64,000 nt of DNA from Paenibacillus physcomitrellae (GTDB lineage: Bacteria > Bacillota > Bacilli > Paenibacillales > Paenibacillaceae). Below are positions 25,263-34,595 of the stretch, piece after piece. How positions within the stretch are numbered: position 1 is the stretch's first letter; every line of letters begins with the position of its first letter. Position numbers and translations under genes: made by a program. Location: contig NZ_CP022584.1 in NCBI RefSeq assembly GCF_002240225.1, positions 3,766,594 to 3,830,593 of the forward strand, read 5' to 3'. The notes beneath the pieces are model-generated. The model saw nothing but the letters and a program-made list of their open reading frames with translations, made no database searches and had not been told where the DNA came from.

Positions 25263-26169
25263 CCTGTTGCGGTTTGGAAGCTGGTTTGATCGGAACATAA
25301 ATGTCCATTTCCTTGTCTCCGTCAGTCATGCAGCGTTCGTCGTACCATTCGATCTCCGGAGCCATGGCATGCTCGAAGCCGGAGCTTGGGAACCATTCGG
25401 TAAAGACATAATTCCAGGTATTCTGGATAGCGGCAACAAACTCATCCGGACCAGCCTTAGGAGTTGTGAACACAGCGTACTCCTGTTCGGGAATGAAGTA
25501 TTCAACGAGGCTATCAGGAACGGCTGTATCCGGTCCGACCTGATAACCGATGACATAACCGAATTTCCCTCCAGGCGTGCTTTCTGTGCAAACGCCGAGC
25601 TCTACGTTATTCAGCTTGCCAGGAATGTTCTCCCAAAGTTTGTTCGCCAGATAATGCTGCCAGAAGGCAGGAATATCCTTGCTGTTCTGTCCATGATCTA
25701 CGGTGGTTTCAATGCGGTAGCCGATAATCCGTGTGGCAGGCAGGGTAACGTGTTTAAAATCCATCTTCCAATCTCCCCATTCGTCAAATTGTTGGCCGGT
25801 CCCGGCGCAAGTAAGTAATTGCAGGCCGGCTGTTACCGGAAGCGTTATTCCTTTTCGGCGCTGCTCGGAAGGCTGAATGCCGAAATTTTTCCGGAAATTG
25901 CGCGAGAAAGTCTCATGGCTGCGGAAGCCGCATTCCAAAGCGATATCCAGCACTTTGCGCTGCGTCTCGGCGATTAGAGCGGCGGCCCGGTTTAACCGTC
26001 TAAGGCGGATATAGCTCATTACGGTGGTTCCCGTAAAGAACTGAAACATCCGGTGAAAATGATATTCCGAATAGTGGGCCTTCTCCGCGAGTTCGGCCAG
26101 CGTCAGCTCATCCGCCAGATGATCTTCAATATAATCGATTACGCGCTGAATGATCACTTTGTTGTTCAT
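25255..26169 (-). CDS. AraC-family regulator with GyrI-like effector domain
   Basis: The protein has 304 residues. Two AraC helix-turn-helix motifs occupy residues 1-105 (LTLAELAEKAHYSEYHFHRM; LDIALECGFRSHETFSRNF), followed by a GyrI/Rob-type ligand-binding domain (about 125-290). This order, DNA binding first, is that of the SoxS-Rob/YdeE-like multidrug-responsive regulators. ATG 26169 is preferred because TGGAGG directly abuts ATG 26175 and stands 6 bases before 26169. The target genes and ligand are unknown; no transporter adjoins it. Confidence 0.88.
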   Translation of the reverse strand: MNNKVIIQRVIDYIEDHLADELTLAELAEKAHYSEYHFHRMFQFFTGTTVMSYIRLRRLNRAAALIAETQRKVLDIALECGFRSHETFSRNFRKNFGIQPSEQRRKGITLPVTAGLQLLTCAGTGQQFDEWGDWKMDFKHVTLPATRIIGYRIETTVDHGQNSKDIPAFWQHYLANKLWENIPGKLNNVELGVCTESTPGGKFGYVIGYQVGPDTAVPDSLVEYFIPEQEYAVFTTPKAGPDEFVAAIQNTWNYVFTEWFPSSGFEHAMAPEIEWYDERCMTDGDKEMDIYVPIKPASKPQQEQ

Positions 26170-26366
26170 GGACATCCTCCAGACCGTTCATACTCCCAGT
26201 ATAGAAGACAGGGGCGGCGGCTTCTTGACGTTTTTTGCTATAGGGATGGACTTTGATTTTAGTGCCTGCTTGTAGGGTGTCCTTAATTTGGTTAATTATA
26301 GCATACACTTGGCCGGGACTCGCATCCTGGGGCCTGTCCTGCTACAATGAAGCGTAGATTGTACGA

Positions 26367-26401
26367 ATGGCAGTTCGTTTTTTTATGGCAGTCGTTTTTT
26401 T
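26367..26401 (+). repeat. Tandem duplication upstream of acpS
   Basis: ATGGCAGTTCGTTTTTTT (18 bases) is followed directly by ATGGCAGTCGTTTTTTT (17 bases), 28 bases before the acpS start. Confidence 0.8.
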
Positions 26402-26429
26402 AATGGTATAACCGGAAGGAAGGGTTAGG

Positions 26430-26819
26430 TTGATTTACGGAATCGGACACGATTTGGTTGAAATAGAACGGATGGACCGGATATTGAAAGGAAGCTCGGG
26501 AAGCAGGTTCCTCCAGCGGATTTTGACGCCTGCTGAACGTGAGCTGCCGGGAGCAACATCCAGAAAAGCTGAGTTTGCGGCCGGCCGTTTTGCTGCCAAA
26601 GAGGCGGTATCCAAAGCTTTCGGATGCGGAATCGGCGCCAAGCTGGCTTTTGACGATATTGAAATCCTGCCGGACCCGGCCGGAAAACCCTTCGTGACAC
26701 TAAACCCGGAAGCCTGGGACAGGCTGGGCTGGACAGGGAAGGACCTTCCGGTGATTCATATCAGCATAACGCATGAGCGCAGTTTGGCTTCGGCTTTTTG
26801 CGTGCTGGAGCAAGGATGA
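26430..26819 (+). CDS. acpS: Holo-[acyl-carrier-protein] synthase
   Basis: The protein has 129 residues and transfers 4'-phosphopantetheine from CoA to acyl carrier protein. The metal-binding motif GIGHDLVEIERM is at the N terminus, and FAAGRFAAKEAVSKAFG holds the second conserved acidic residue; the C terminus HISITHERSLASAF is also typical. The start is TTG 26430 behind GAAGGAAGGG. The next gene, mutY, is 65 bases downstream. Confidence 0.95.
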   Translation: MIYGIGHDLVEIERMDRILKGSSGSRFLQRILTPAERELPGATSRKAEFAAGRFAAKEAVSKAFGCGIGAKLAFDDIEILPDPAGKPFVTLNPEAWDRLGWTGKDLPVIHISITHERSLASAFCVLEQG

Positions 26820-26884
26820 GGTCCTTTTAAGAAAGGTTGAATCGTTTAAAATAAAGGAATTTAGCTAAGGAGAGAACGAACAGC

Positions 26885-28120
26885 GTGTCTGCAACTGATA
26901 TGGAGCAATACTTTAGTGAGAAATTGTTGGAATGGTATGAAACGGCCAAACGTGATTTGCCTTGGCGCAGGCATCGCGACCCTTATTATATTTGGGTTTC
27001 GGAGATTATGCTGCAGCAGACGAGGGTCGATACGGTGATCCCGTATTTTCACCGTTTTATTGAACGTTTCCCTACGATCACTGATCTGGCTTTGGCGCCG
27101 GAGGAAGACGTGCTGAAGTGCTGGGAGGGGCTGGGTTATTATTCCCGGGCCCGCAATTTGCAGGCCGCCGCGCAGCAGGTCGTGGAACGTCATGGAGGAC
27201 GGGTGCCGAGCGATAAGGCGTCTGTATCTGCATTAAAAGGAGTCGGCCCGTATACGGCAGGGGCGATTCTGAGTATTGCTTTTGGTCAGCCGGAGCCTGC
27301 GGTGGATGGCAATGTTATGCGGGTTCTGTCCCGTTATTTCCTGCTGGAAGACGATATTATGAAGCCGGCAACGCGGGTCCGTATGGAGACGCTGGCCGCC
27401 CGGCTGATCCCGGAGGGCGGAGCAACGGATTTTAACCAGGCGCTGATGGAGCTTGGCGCTTTGGTCTGCACGCCGAAATCGCCAAGCTGCATGACCTGTC
27501 CGGTCATGGAGCACTGCCAGGGCCGGCTTGCGGGCGTGGAAACCCAGCTGCCGGTCAAAACCAAAGCCAAGAAACCTCGTCCCGAGTTTCGTCTAACGGC
27601 TTTGGTTGAGGGCTCCGGCGCTGAAGAAGGCCGCGTGCTGGTTCGTCAGCGCGCGGCGACGGGGCTGCTCGCACGGATGTGGGAGCTGCCCCATGTCCCG
27701 GCTGTAGAGGGACAGCCGGGTGAAGGCGGCGGCCTGCCGGAAGGTCCGGCTATGGACCGTCTGGCCGCCGTCCTTGCGGCCGAAGGGACACCGGCCCGGC
27801 CGCTCGGCCCTTATATGGAAGCGGAGCATACCTTCAGCCATATCCACTGGAACCTGAGGGTGTTCAGGTTCCAGCAGGCTGAAGGGTGTGACGCTTCCAT
27901 GGGGCTTATGGCCGCGGAGGCCAGCGCGGCCTATGAAGCCGCAGACGGGAGCGGCGCCGGCGGCAGTGATGCGGGGGCTGACGCTGGCGAAGCGGGAGCG
28001 GTCCCGCAGCCGGTTACGCGCTGGATTACGCGCGAGGACATGGCGGAGCTGGCTTTTCCAAACGTCTTCCTGCGGATCTTGAACCAGTACTTTGACGAGA
28101 AGGAAGAGGAAGAGTTTTAA
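26885..28120 (+). CDS. mutY: A/G-specific adenine DNA glycosylase
   Basis: The protein has 411 residues and removes adenine opposite 8-oxoguanine. It has the HhH motif with catalytic Asp (GVGPYTAGAI, AVDGNVMR), the EIMLQQTRV motif, and the 4Fe-4S ligands in C-x6-C-x2-C-x5-C spacing near residues 194-210. A NUDIX-like C-terminal domain for 8-oxoG recognition follows. That domain is interrupted near residues 345-378 by an Ala/Gly/Asp-rich low-complexity stretch (GSGAGGSDAGADAGEAG) not expected in the fold. GTG 26885 follows AAGGAGAG. It lies after acpS in what may be one transcript. Confidence 0.93.
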   Translation: MSATDMEQYFSEKLLEWYETAKRDLPWRRHRDPYYIWVSEIMLQQTRVDTVIPYFHRFIERFPTITDLALAPEEDVLKCWEGLGYYSRARNLQAAAQQVVERHGGRVPSDKASVSALKGVGPYTAGAILSIAFGQPEPAVDGNVMRVLSRYFLLEDDIMKPATRVRMETLAARLIPEGGATDFNQALMELGALVCTPKSPSCMTCPVMEHCQGRLAGVETQLPVKTKAKKPRPEFRLTALVEGSGAEEGRVLVRQRAATGLLARMWELPHVPAVEGQPGEGGGLPEGPAMDRLAAVLAAEGTPARPLGPYMEAEHTFSHIHWNLRVFRFQQAEGCDASMGLMAAEASAAYEAADGSGAGGSDAGADAGEAGAVPQPVTRWITREDMAELAFPNVFLRILNQYFDEKEEEEF

Positions 28121-28277
28121 GTCTTGAGTTTTGAGTCACGCCCGAGGATAACGGGGATAGGAGGGCGAATCCTCGTCTGCGATGCGAGACAAAGATACGG
28201 CTATTTTCCTATAGTCAAAACCTAGTAAGCAAGCTATAATACAAGAACAAACTAATTACCCAATATTATCCATGGTG

Positions 28278-28325
28278 AAGAACACCTCCGGCACAGGCAT
28301 CGAACTGCCCGGGGTGTTCTTTTTG
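28278..28325 (+). terminator. Terminator of mutY
   Basis: AAGAACACC and GGTGTTCTT enclose a loop with an inner GGCA/TGCC pairing and are followed by TTTT. Confidence 0.8.
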
Positions 28326-28407
28326 CGTTTGGGCAGATTTTTTCTTGAAATTACATAGGAAACAGTAAGTTGGGATGAAAAGCGAAGGAAGGGGCTGACG
28401 ATCCGAA

Positions 28408-28480
28408 AAGTAGAAGATTAGGAGAATAGAAGATTAAAAGAACAGAAGAGCAGAAGAATCAAGTAGAGGGAAAGGGAGCT
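28408..28480 (+). repeat. Purine-rich low-complexity tract
   Basis: Degenerate direct repeats of AGAAGATTA and AGAAGAAC words, almost free of C, about 80 bases before the SLH gene. Confidence 0.6.
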
Positions 28481-28556
28481 TGTATCGGTTTCATGTCTTG
28501 AGTTCTAAAGAAGAAGGAATGATTAAGCATTAATAGACAAAAAGGAGATTAGCTTG

Positions 28557-29837
28557 ATGAAAAAGACGGTTTTAACGGTATTAGTAATTGGAGCATTAGC
28601 CGCCGGGAGTTTAGGGAGTTATGGCAAAACCTCAGCAGCGGGCAGCACAGATTTTAGAGATGTACCTTCGAGTCATTGGGCGGCTTCTGCCATACAGTCT
28701 GCTGTGACGGCAGGTTATTTTAAAGGTTATGCCGACGGAACCTTCAAGCCGGGAGCAGCGGTCAGCAAAGCGGAAATGGCAGCAATTTTGGGCCGGTTAA
28801 GTGATCAGCCGGTGGACTCCTCTGTCAGCAGCCGGTTTACCGATGTTCCAGCATGGGCTGAAGAAGGCGTGAAAGCAGCTGTGCAAAAAGGGTTTATTGA
28901 CCCGGCTGCCTACAGCAGCGGGAAGCTGAACGCCAATGCCCCGTTATCCCGGGGGGAGCTGGCGGTTTGGTTAACGAACGGACTGGCGAAGGTCAATGCC
29001 GATTACGGGACTGCGCTGAAGGACGTGACCAACACCGTTGTGCCGGCCAAAGAGTATTTTACAGGTAATCTGCCTGCTGCCCAGAAAAATGCCGTGGCTG
29101 TGGCTATGGGGACGAGGCTGATGAGTGTCGGGGAGGACAAGCAGTTTGGAATTGACCGGACCACGACTCGTGCAGAGGTGGCCGTGCTGCTAGCACGTTA
29201 TGAAGCAGCCGCTCATAAGCAGCCTGCTGATTTCCAGGGTTTGCAGGAACTCCGGGAAGTGGGGCTGACGGGGACGAATTTGAAGGTGATTGCTCCGAAG
29301 TATAAGGTAATTCCTCGGGAGATGTTTACTTATTACGATGATAGTTATTATGACAATGCTAAGATCACTGATGATTTTTCAAAGGTAAGGAATAAAGAGT
29401 TAGTTACCGTAACTAACTATGCTGATGTTAAGGTGAAGAATTGGATTGTTATTAGTCCTTATGCTACTGGGGAACAAAGAAGTATTTATTACCCAGTGTT
29501 TCTTGATGAGGGGCAAAACAATTTGCTTAGAGGAGACTACTACTCTTTTCCCGAGTTCGATATGACGATTAAAGGAACTATGACTGCTCTCCAAGCGGGG
29601 AGTCTTATCCAATCACCGACAATTGACGCTTTATTTTCCCCAAGATCAAAAGCTTCCTCAGCTTACTCTATTTCTAAAATAGATGATTATAATGTTGGAT
29701 TTGGAGCAGTATTTAAGGACAAGAACCCAGCATACTGGGGAGAGGGTCTTCTTCACTTTGACAAAGCTCTTGTTCCCGAAGTAAAGCTCACTTCCAAAGA
29801 CGGGGTTAATTATTGGGTGAGGTCAGAAAATAAATAA
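28557..29837 (+). CDS. S-layer-homology (SLH) domain surface protein
   Basis: The protein has 426 residues. A signal peptide (KKTVLTVLVIGALAAGSLGS, cleaved near SAAG) precedes three SLH modules: DFRDVPSSHWAASAI to about residue 80, FTDVPAWAEEGVKAAV to about 145, and a weaker third to about 225 ending AEVAVLLARYE. SLH modules bind pyruvylated wall polysaccharide, so it should sit on the cell surface. The last 190 residues match no family I know. ATG 28557 follows AAAGGAG by 9 bases. The base composition drops sharply from about 29270 (17 G/C of 60 bases in 29341-29400). The downstream secreted-protein gene starts 15 bases after the stop. Confidence 0.88.
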   Translation: MKKTVLTVLVIGALAAGSLGSYGKTSAAGSTDFRDVPSSHWAASAIQSAVTAGYFKGYADGTFKPGAAVSKAEMAAILGRLSDQPVDSSVSSRFTDVPAWAEEGVKAAVQKGFIDPAAYSSGKLNANAPLSRGELAVWLTNGLAKVNADYGTALKDVTNTVVPAKEYFTGNLPAAQKNAVAVAMGTRLMSVGEDKQFGIDRTTTRAEVAVLLARYEAAAHKQPADFQGLQELREVGLTGTNLKVIAPKYKVIPREMFTYYDDSYYDNAKITDDFSKVRNKELVTVTNYADVKVKNWIVISPYATGEQRSIYYPVFLDEGQNNLLRGDYYSFPEFDMTIKGTMTALQAGSLIQSPTIDALFSPRSKASSAYSISKIDDYNVGFGAVFKDKNPAYWGEGLLHFDKALVPEVKLTSKDGVNYWVRSENK

Positions 29838-29852
29838 TAAGGGTGTAATTGA

Positions 29853-32800
29853 TTGACAAGAACAAATAGATGTAGAAAGTGCTTGTTACTTTTTTTCTCT
29901 CTCTGTTTCTCAATAATAATGCCAGTTTCTATAGCTCTAGGAGTAGGAGGGCCGGGGAAAAAACCGCCATTACAAGGAACTTATTTTGAACCTGCTGCCC
30001 CCACAAAGTTACAGAAACGAGTCATTCCGGTTGAAGGTTACGGAACAACAAATTTGGGTGTTTATATCTATCAACTGGATAACTTATCTTGGAGTGTTGA
30101 TGGTGAGTGTAATGGACAGAGATTGGCTAATAATAGTCAAACAAATAAGCCTGTTTCGTCTACAGTCTGTGTGGACTTAGATTTAAGCGCACCGAGTTAT
30201 TTACCAGGTGAATACAGAAATAGCTCGGATCAGATAGTTTCAAAAGCTGATATTACAACAACGTCAGAACTTCCTTACTATATGGATAATGACAAGCATA
30301 ATCAAGCTGGAAGGCCGCTCCTAATAAGTGTAGATTCATTTACGGGTAAACGAGTCAGATTCACAGTCCAAATTGGAGGGACTATTGAGCCGACAAACTA
30401 TGAAGTCTACAACTCTCCTAAATTTAAAGCAGACTACAGATTCAGCACCGACATCTACTGGAGAGCCCTTGCCGAAACTACTAAAGAAATCAGTTTAAGT
30501 AACGGCGGCCAACTAGCCACCGGCGCAACCAAACAGCTGAACGCTGCTGTCCGGACCCAAACAGGGGACGGCAACTTTGGCCCTGAAACCAACGTCAACA
30601 CGGGAAGCGGCGGCCAGACGACCTGGACGTCGTCCAACCCGGCGGTTGCTGCGGTGAGTCCCTCCGGGATGGTGAGCGCAGCAGGCAAAGGAACAACGAC
30701 GATCACGGTCTTATGGGTGAAAGACGGATTTCAGTTGACCACCAGCACTACCGTCACGGTTGGAGAGGATCCCGGAAACGGGGGGAATCCCCCCGGCGGG
30801 GGCGAGCCTATCGGCAGCTGTACGTATACCGTAAGCAGTCCTGCAAGGGGGACGGTTTCCTCGGGGTCTGCACTGGAGCCTAACGCAAGCGGAGTGCTGA
30901 AGGCCGACAGCCGAGGGACCGAGCAATTCGACGTCCTGAGAGGGATTCCAACCTCCGAAAGCCTCTACGCCAACGTGCTCGGCAAAAGTTATCTTTTCCA
31001 AAACAAATGGGTTAACATGACGGGAACCGTCACCTATACCGTTCCCGTAAGCAAAACGTACCATAAAACATGGACCATCCCCGGCGAACCGGGGAAGGAA
31101 CCGGATGATCCCGGCAAACCGCCGGAGCCTCAGGAATCGACAGAACAGGTCGAGCAGACGGTCACCATCAAACGGGATTACAGCTATTGGATCATCGATC
31201 ATCTGGAGATTTACAAATTGGCCGATGCGTCAGTAGCCAATTATGCGCTTGGCGGTTACGGAGGATCGGTCACGTTAAGTCCGTCTGGTTATACCGCCCC
31301 GGCGGTAACCACACAACATGATTCCAGCGTGGACGCTCATGGCCATCCAGCTTCCTGCAGTGCGATTGATCTGGGAACCGAGGAGGTATCCGGTGGGGAG
31401 AGCGAGCCGCCTACTCCGCAAGAAGGCGCGTTGTTCCAATCTCAAGCCGAATCGAGCATCCAGCAGATTGAAGTTAAGAATGACCAGGTTGTTTTTAACG
31501 GCGCAACGATTATGAACAATGCCCGGCCGAGCCCATCAGCTCCCACCCCCGGCGCTATTCCCCAGCCGGGGCAAATCAGCCAGAATGTGCTGTATCGATC
31601 GGGCTTGACGGTCAGTAAGAGCGTGACCAACCGATCCGGTAACCCCACCACCGGCACCCTGCGCTACAGCCTTCTCCCCGGAAACATCAATGGAGGATCG
31701 GACAAAACCTTCCCCATCACCGGGATGAACAGCGTTACGGTTCACACACCCGTAGTGATGTATCCAGGGATTTCGGATGACCAGGCGCACAACCAGCGGA
31801 TTACGCCAAATGCCTCCCGTGCGGCGCTGATTCTAGACCGGCCGTTTACGGTGAAGTTGCCGACGAGCGGCCAGCATCAGCAAGCTCCCGGCTATGGCAA
31901 CCGGGATTACGGCAAATATACGGCGAACAAGCAGGTACTGTTTCCGTTCGACGTTTGGAACTCAGGCAGGAGCCAGTATATCCAGGCCCATACATGGATC
32001 GATATTCCGGTCGGGCAAGAGCAGGTCACCTTTCAAATGCCAATCTGGGTCGATGAAGGCAACTATACGGTTTGGTTCCGGTCTATAGCCGAAAATGCAC
32101 CCTCCGGCTTCAGCGGACAGACAGCCGCCAATTTAGATTTGACCCACCATGCGGCCATGAACAGCCTGGACGTTGAGGTTATTGGCCGGCTATACGATTT
32201 CCGGGTCACAGATATTACCGATTACAACTGGGAAAAAGTCTTCCGCACCGAAATCGACAAGCTGATGTCCTCCGGCGCGGCCTATTGGGTGGGTCTAAGA
32301 GGGATTGACGGTGAACCGCGCGGCAATATTTCCCCGTTCAAGCTGCCGGTTCATCCGGGCAGTCACCCGGATTCAGCCTACCGCAATGTAGCGGTTAAAA
32401 CGGGATATACCTTCCGGTTTGATTTGAAAACGAAAGGCAATATGTTCTCTGCTCAGGACAGCATCCGGATTACGCCGTCCTTTGATTACGTGAGCACTGA
32501 CGGCAGCGTACGGTTTCCGGTGGATCTTTATTACCACAGCGGGGATCAGCATTTCATCCGGATTGGTTCAAAGGAAGACGAGGTCAGCCGGGGCGTTGTT
32601 TTAAACGAGCCGATGAGGAATGTGCCGGATACAGAACTCGTCGATACGGCTTTATACCATTATGACCACGATTATACGTTCGGCCAAATCTCCGGACTGA
32701 GCAGGGAGGCTTTTGTCACGCGGTTTATCGGCGTGTTCGCCAAACGTCCTGTTAGCGAAGGAACATATCATGGGCTTGAGTTAACGGAAGGACTGCGTAC

Positions 32801-33212
32801 GTTGGCAGGTCCTAAGAGCGCTGTTCCTTCTTCGGTTGCTCCGCAGCGGGCGCTAGCGGCTGTACAGAAGTGGTACGGCGAGTACAGCCTTCCGGCCGGG
32901 GTTTATGTCGCCAAGCAAGGGACCAATCTGGCGGAGTACGGAAGAACTCACGCCGGGATTTCGGAGCATGCGGATATTTTTCTGAACAACGGCTACATCA
33001 TCGTCCATTTCGATATTCAGAGCCTCGCGGCAGGGCAGCCCCGATTAAAATATCTGCAGACCCCGCTCATGAACCAATGGCGGCTTGAAGGCTTTGAAGA
33101 GCAAGCTTTGGATGCGGAGGGGCATATCTTTAAGCTGAAGGATGGGGACGTGATCTTCTACGATGCCCGTCTGTCCAGCCGGGATGATTTCCAGTCCACC
33201 GTAACTCATTAA
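29853..33212 (+). CDS. Large secreted protein with Ig-like (BIG2) domain, possibly DUF5704 type
   Basis: The protein has 1119 residues. An N-terminal hydrophobic signal (CLLLFFSLCFSIIMPVSIAL) is followed by an unknown region (35-205), a bacterial Ig-like group 2 domain (about 209-305, with WTSSNPAVAAVSPSGMVSA), Pro/Gly-rich linkers (GGNPPGGGEP, PDDPGKPPEPQ), and a long region of beta-rich segments to the end. No catalytic motif or wall anchor is visible. It may belong to the DUF5704 group of secreted Paenibacillus proteins, from memory only. TTG 29853 follows AAGGGTG. It is cotranscribed with the SLH gene. The first 205 codons are AT-rich, the rest GC-rich (43 G/C of 60 in 30601-30660). Confidence 0.8.
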   Translation: MTRTNRCRKCLLLFFSLCFSIIMPVSIALGVGGPGKKPPLQGTYFEPAAPTKLQKRVIPVEGYGTTNLGVYIYQLDNLSWSVDGECNGQRLANNSQTNKPVSSTVCVDLDLSAPSYLPGEYRNSSDQIVSKADITTTSELPYYMDNDKHNQAGRPLLISVDSFTGKRVRFTVQIGGTIEPTNYEVYNSPKFKADYRFSTDIYWRALAETTKEISLSNGGQLATGATKQLNAAVRTQTGDGNFGPETNVNTGSGGQTTWTSSNPAVAAVSPSGMVSAAGKGTTTITVLWVKDGFQLTTSTTVTVGEDPGNGGNPPGGGEPIGSCTYTVSSPARGTVSSGSALEPNASGVLKADSRGTEQFDVLRGIPTSESLYANVLGKSYLFQNKWVNMTGTVTYTVPVSKTYHKTWTIPGEPGKEPDDPGKPPEPQESTEQVEQTVTIKRDYSYWIIDHLEIYKLADASVANYALGGYGGSVTLSPSGYTAPAVTTQHDSSVDAHGHPASCSAIDLGTEEVSGGESEPPTPQEGALFQSQAESSIQQIEVKNDQVVFNGATIMNNARPSPSAPTPGAIPQPGQISQNVLYRSGLTVSKSVTNRSGNPTTGTLRYSLLPGNINGGSDKTFPITGMNSVTVHTPVVMYPGISDDQAHNQRITPNASRAALILDRPFTVKLPTSGQHQQAPGYGNRDYGKYTANKQVLFPFDVWNSGRSQYIQAHTWIDIPVGQEQVTFQMPIWVDEGNYTVWFRSIAENAPSGFSGQTAANLDLTHHAAMNSLDVEVIGRLYDFRVTDITDYNWEKVFRTEIDKLMSSGAAYWVGLRGIDGEPRGNISPFKLPVHPGSHPDSAYRNVAVKTGYTFRFDLKTKGNMFSAQDSIRITPSFDYVSTDGSVRFPVDLYYHSGDQHFIRIGSKEDEVSRGVVLNEPMRNVPDTELVDTALYHYDHDYTFGQISGLSREAFVTRFIGVFAKRPVSEGTYHGLELTEGLRTLAGPKSAVPSSVAPQRALAAVQKWYGEYSLPAGVYVAKQGTNLAEYGRTHAGISEHADIFLNNGYIIVHFDIQSLAAGQPRLKYLQTPLMNQWRLEGFEEQALDAEGHIFKLKDGDVIFYDARLSSRDDFQSTVTH

Positions 33213-33236
33213 CGGATTTGTGATTCAAGCCTTGAA

Positions 33237-33370
33237 CCAGATGGCACCACAATAGTATAGCAACAGCTGCAACAGCACCCCCACAGCACGACAACAGAAA
33301 CACAACAGAAACAACAGCAGCACGACAGCCGCACCAGATAGACACAGCACAACAATAGCAAATAAACAAG
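33237..33370 (+). repeat. CA-rich low-complexity 3' tract
   Basis: After the stop of the Ig-like gene come repeated CAACAG, CACAACAG and AGCACGAC words, poor in G and T, ending at the terminator at 33371. It resembles the tract after the AraC-type gene at 25190-25262. Confidence 0.65.
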
Positions 33371-33408
33371 AAACAGCCCTCATTCCTTTTCAGGAATGAG
33401 GGCTGTTT
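33371..33408. terminator. Bidirectional terminator
   Basis: The perfect 16-bp stem AAACAGCCCTCATTCC/GGAATGAGGGCTGTTT has a 6-base loop, between the convergent Ig-like and second SOD genes. Confidence 0.9.
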
Positions 33409-33501
33409 CTTCTGAAGGCATAGCCGAAATTCCCAGCTGAGGGGTTAGCCGTTTATTCGTAAGCAGTATGGCTGCATCAGCTGCCATGCTGCTTGCCAAT
33501 C

Positions 33502-34113
33502 TTAACGTGCTGCCAGATAACGTTTGTTGACTTCGTCCCAGTTAATCACATTCCAGAACGCGGCGATATAATCTGGACGTTTATTTTGATATTTCAAATA
33601 ATAAGCGTGCTCCCAAACGTCGAGACCAAGGATCGGTGTCAGGCCTTCCATCAGCGGATTATCCTGGTTGGGTGTGCTGGTTACGGCCAGTTTGCCGTCT
33701 TTACCGACTACGAGCCAAGCCCAGCCGCTGCCGAAACGGGTGGTTGCTGCTTTAGTGAATTCTTCCTTGAATTTATCGAAGCCGCCCAAATCGCTGTCGA
33801 TGGCTGAAGCAACCTCACCGGAAGGTGCGCCTCCTCCGTTTGGACCGATTACCTCCCAGAACAAGCTGTGGTTGGCATGACCGCCGCCGTTGTTACGGAC
33901 AGCTGTGCGGATATTTTCGGGAACTGCGCCAAGGTTAGAGATCAGATCCTCAACACTTTTGTTTTGCAAATCCGGAGCGCTTTCCAGCGCGTTGTTCAAG
34001 TTGGTTACGTACGTATTGTGATGGCGGTCGTGGTGAATGTTCATGGTTTGCTCATCGATATGAGGTTCCAGTGCGTTTGCAGGATACGGCAGAGCCGGTA
34101 ATTCATGAGCCAT
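33502..34113 (-). CDS. Second superoxide dismutase, Mn/Fe family
   Basis: The protein has 203 residues and is very close to the one at 4740-5348, with about 28 differences by eye plus one extra Gly. All metal ligands are kept ([26 protein letters not shown]). GGGAGGT precedes ATG 34113. It is monocistronic. Its upstream region differs wholly from that of the first copy, so regulation probably differs. The changes are mostly conservative (Asp/Glu, Ser/Asn) and lie outside the ligands, which suggests a functional duplicate rather than a decaying one. Confidence 0.95.
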   Translation of the reverse strand: MAHELPALPYPANALEPHIDEQTMNIHHDRHHNTYVTNLNNALESAPDLQNKSVEDLISNLGAVPENIRTAVRNNGGGHANHSLFWEVIGPNGGGAPSGEVASAIDSDLGGFDKFKEEFTKAATTRFGSGWAWLVVGKDGKLAVTSTPNQDNPLMEGLTPILGLDVWEHAYYLKYQNKRPDYIAAFWNVINWDEVNKRYLAAR

Positions 34114-34474
34114 TTCGAATACCTCCCGGGCATTGAATTAGATTGTATGGCCAAACCCCTTAGAATAGGGAAAAGGCCTTCATTATATTACCCGAATATG
34201 GCAATTTCCAAACAGCAGTAAGACGTATTTACCATAATTCTTCCAAAATAATGAGAAAAAATTAAATGTAGGAGCCAAAAAATGAAGTGGAAATTTACGG
34301 GATAGGGAGAGTCGGCCGCATAAGAGAAGGGAGCTGTTAAACGAAACCTCCATATACAAGCGGCTATTAAAAACGGGGCTAATTCAGGGGTTCGTCATCT
34401 GCAAATTAATAGAATGTAAAAATATTAATTTTCTATAGTTTCCCTATTTAACACAAGGTTAATTATCACACAAA

Positions 34475-34503
34475 ATGTAAGCGTTTAATATAAAGCGCTT
34501 TCA
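34475..34503. promoter_or_regulatory. Possible CcpA (cre-like) sites
   Basis: ATGTAAGCGTTTAAT fits the relaxed cre consensus with one mismatch; the adjacent minus-strand TGAAAGCGCTTTAT has one or two more. Assignment is tentative. Confidence 0.3.
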
Positions 34504-34551
34504 GAAGAAAATGCGTGTAATCGCGAGATAATTGTGGTTTAATTACTAGTG

Positions 34552-34573
34552 AAACCGATATTTATCGGTTTTT
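34552..34573 (+). terminator. Small intrinsic terminator without an upstream gene
   Basis: The stem AAACCGAT/ATCGGTTT has a 4-base loop and trailing T. No plus-strand gene precedes it within 400 bases. Confidence 0.6.
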
Positions 34574-34595
34574 GTCAGGATTTCCGGACATTGAT

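Larger units (their letters stand above)
28121..28556. other. 436-bp intergenic region with terminator and purine-rich tract
   Basis: It contains the mutY terminator (28278-28325) and, from about 28377 to 28480, a purine-rich run built from GAAGATTA, AGAACAGAAGA and similar words. GTCTTGAGTT occurs at 28122 and again near 28495. No gene is seen; the SLH-gene promoter must lie here but I cannot place it. Confidence 0.55.

Noticed and set aside
25080-25298. Minus-strand Asn/Ser-rich frame over the simple-repeat tract
   Set aside because: It is translation of a low-complexity 3' region overlapping the AraC-gene end and a terminator.
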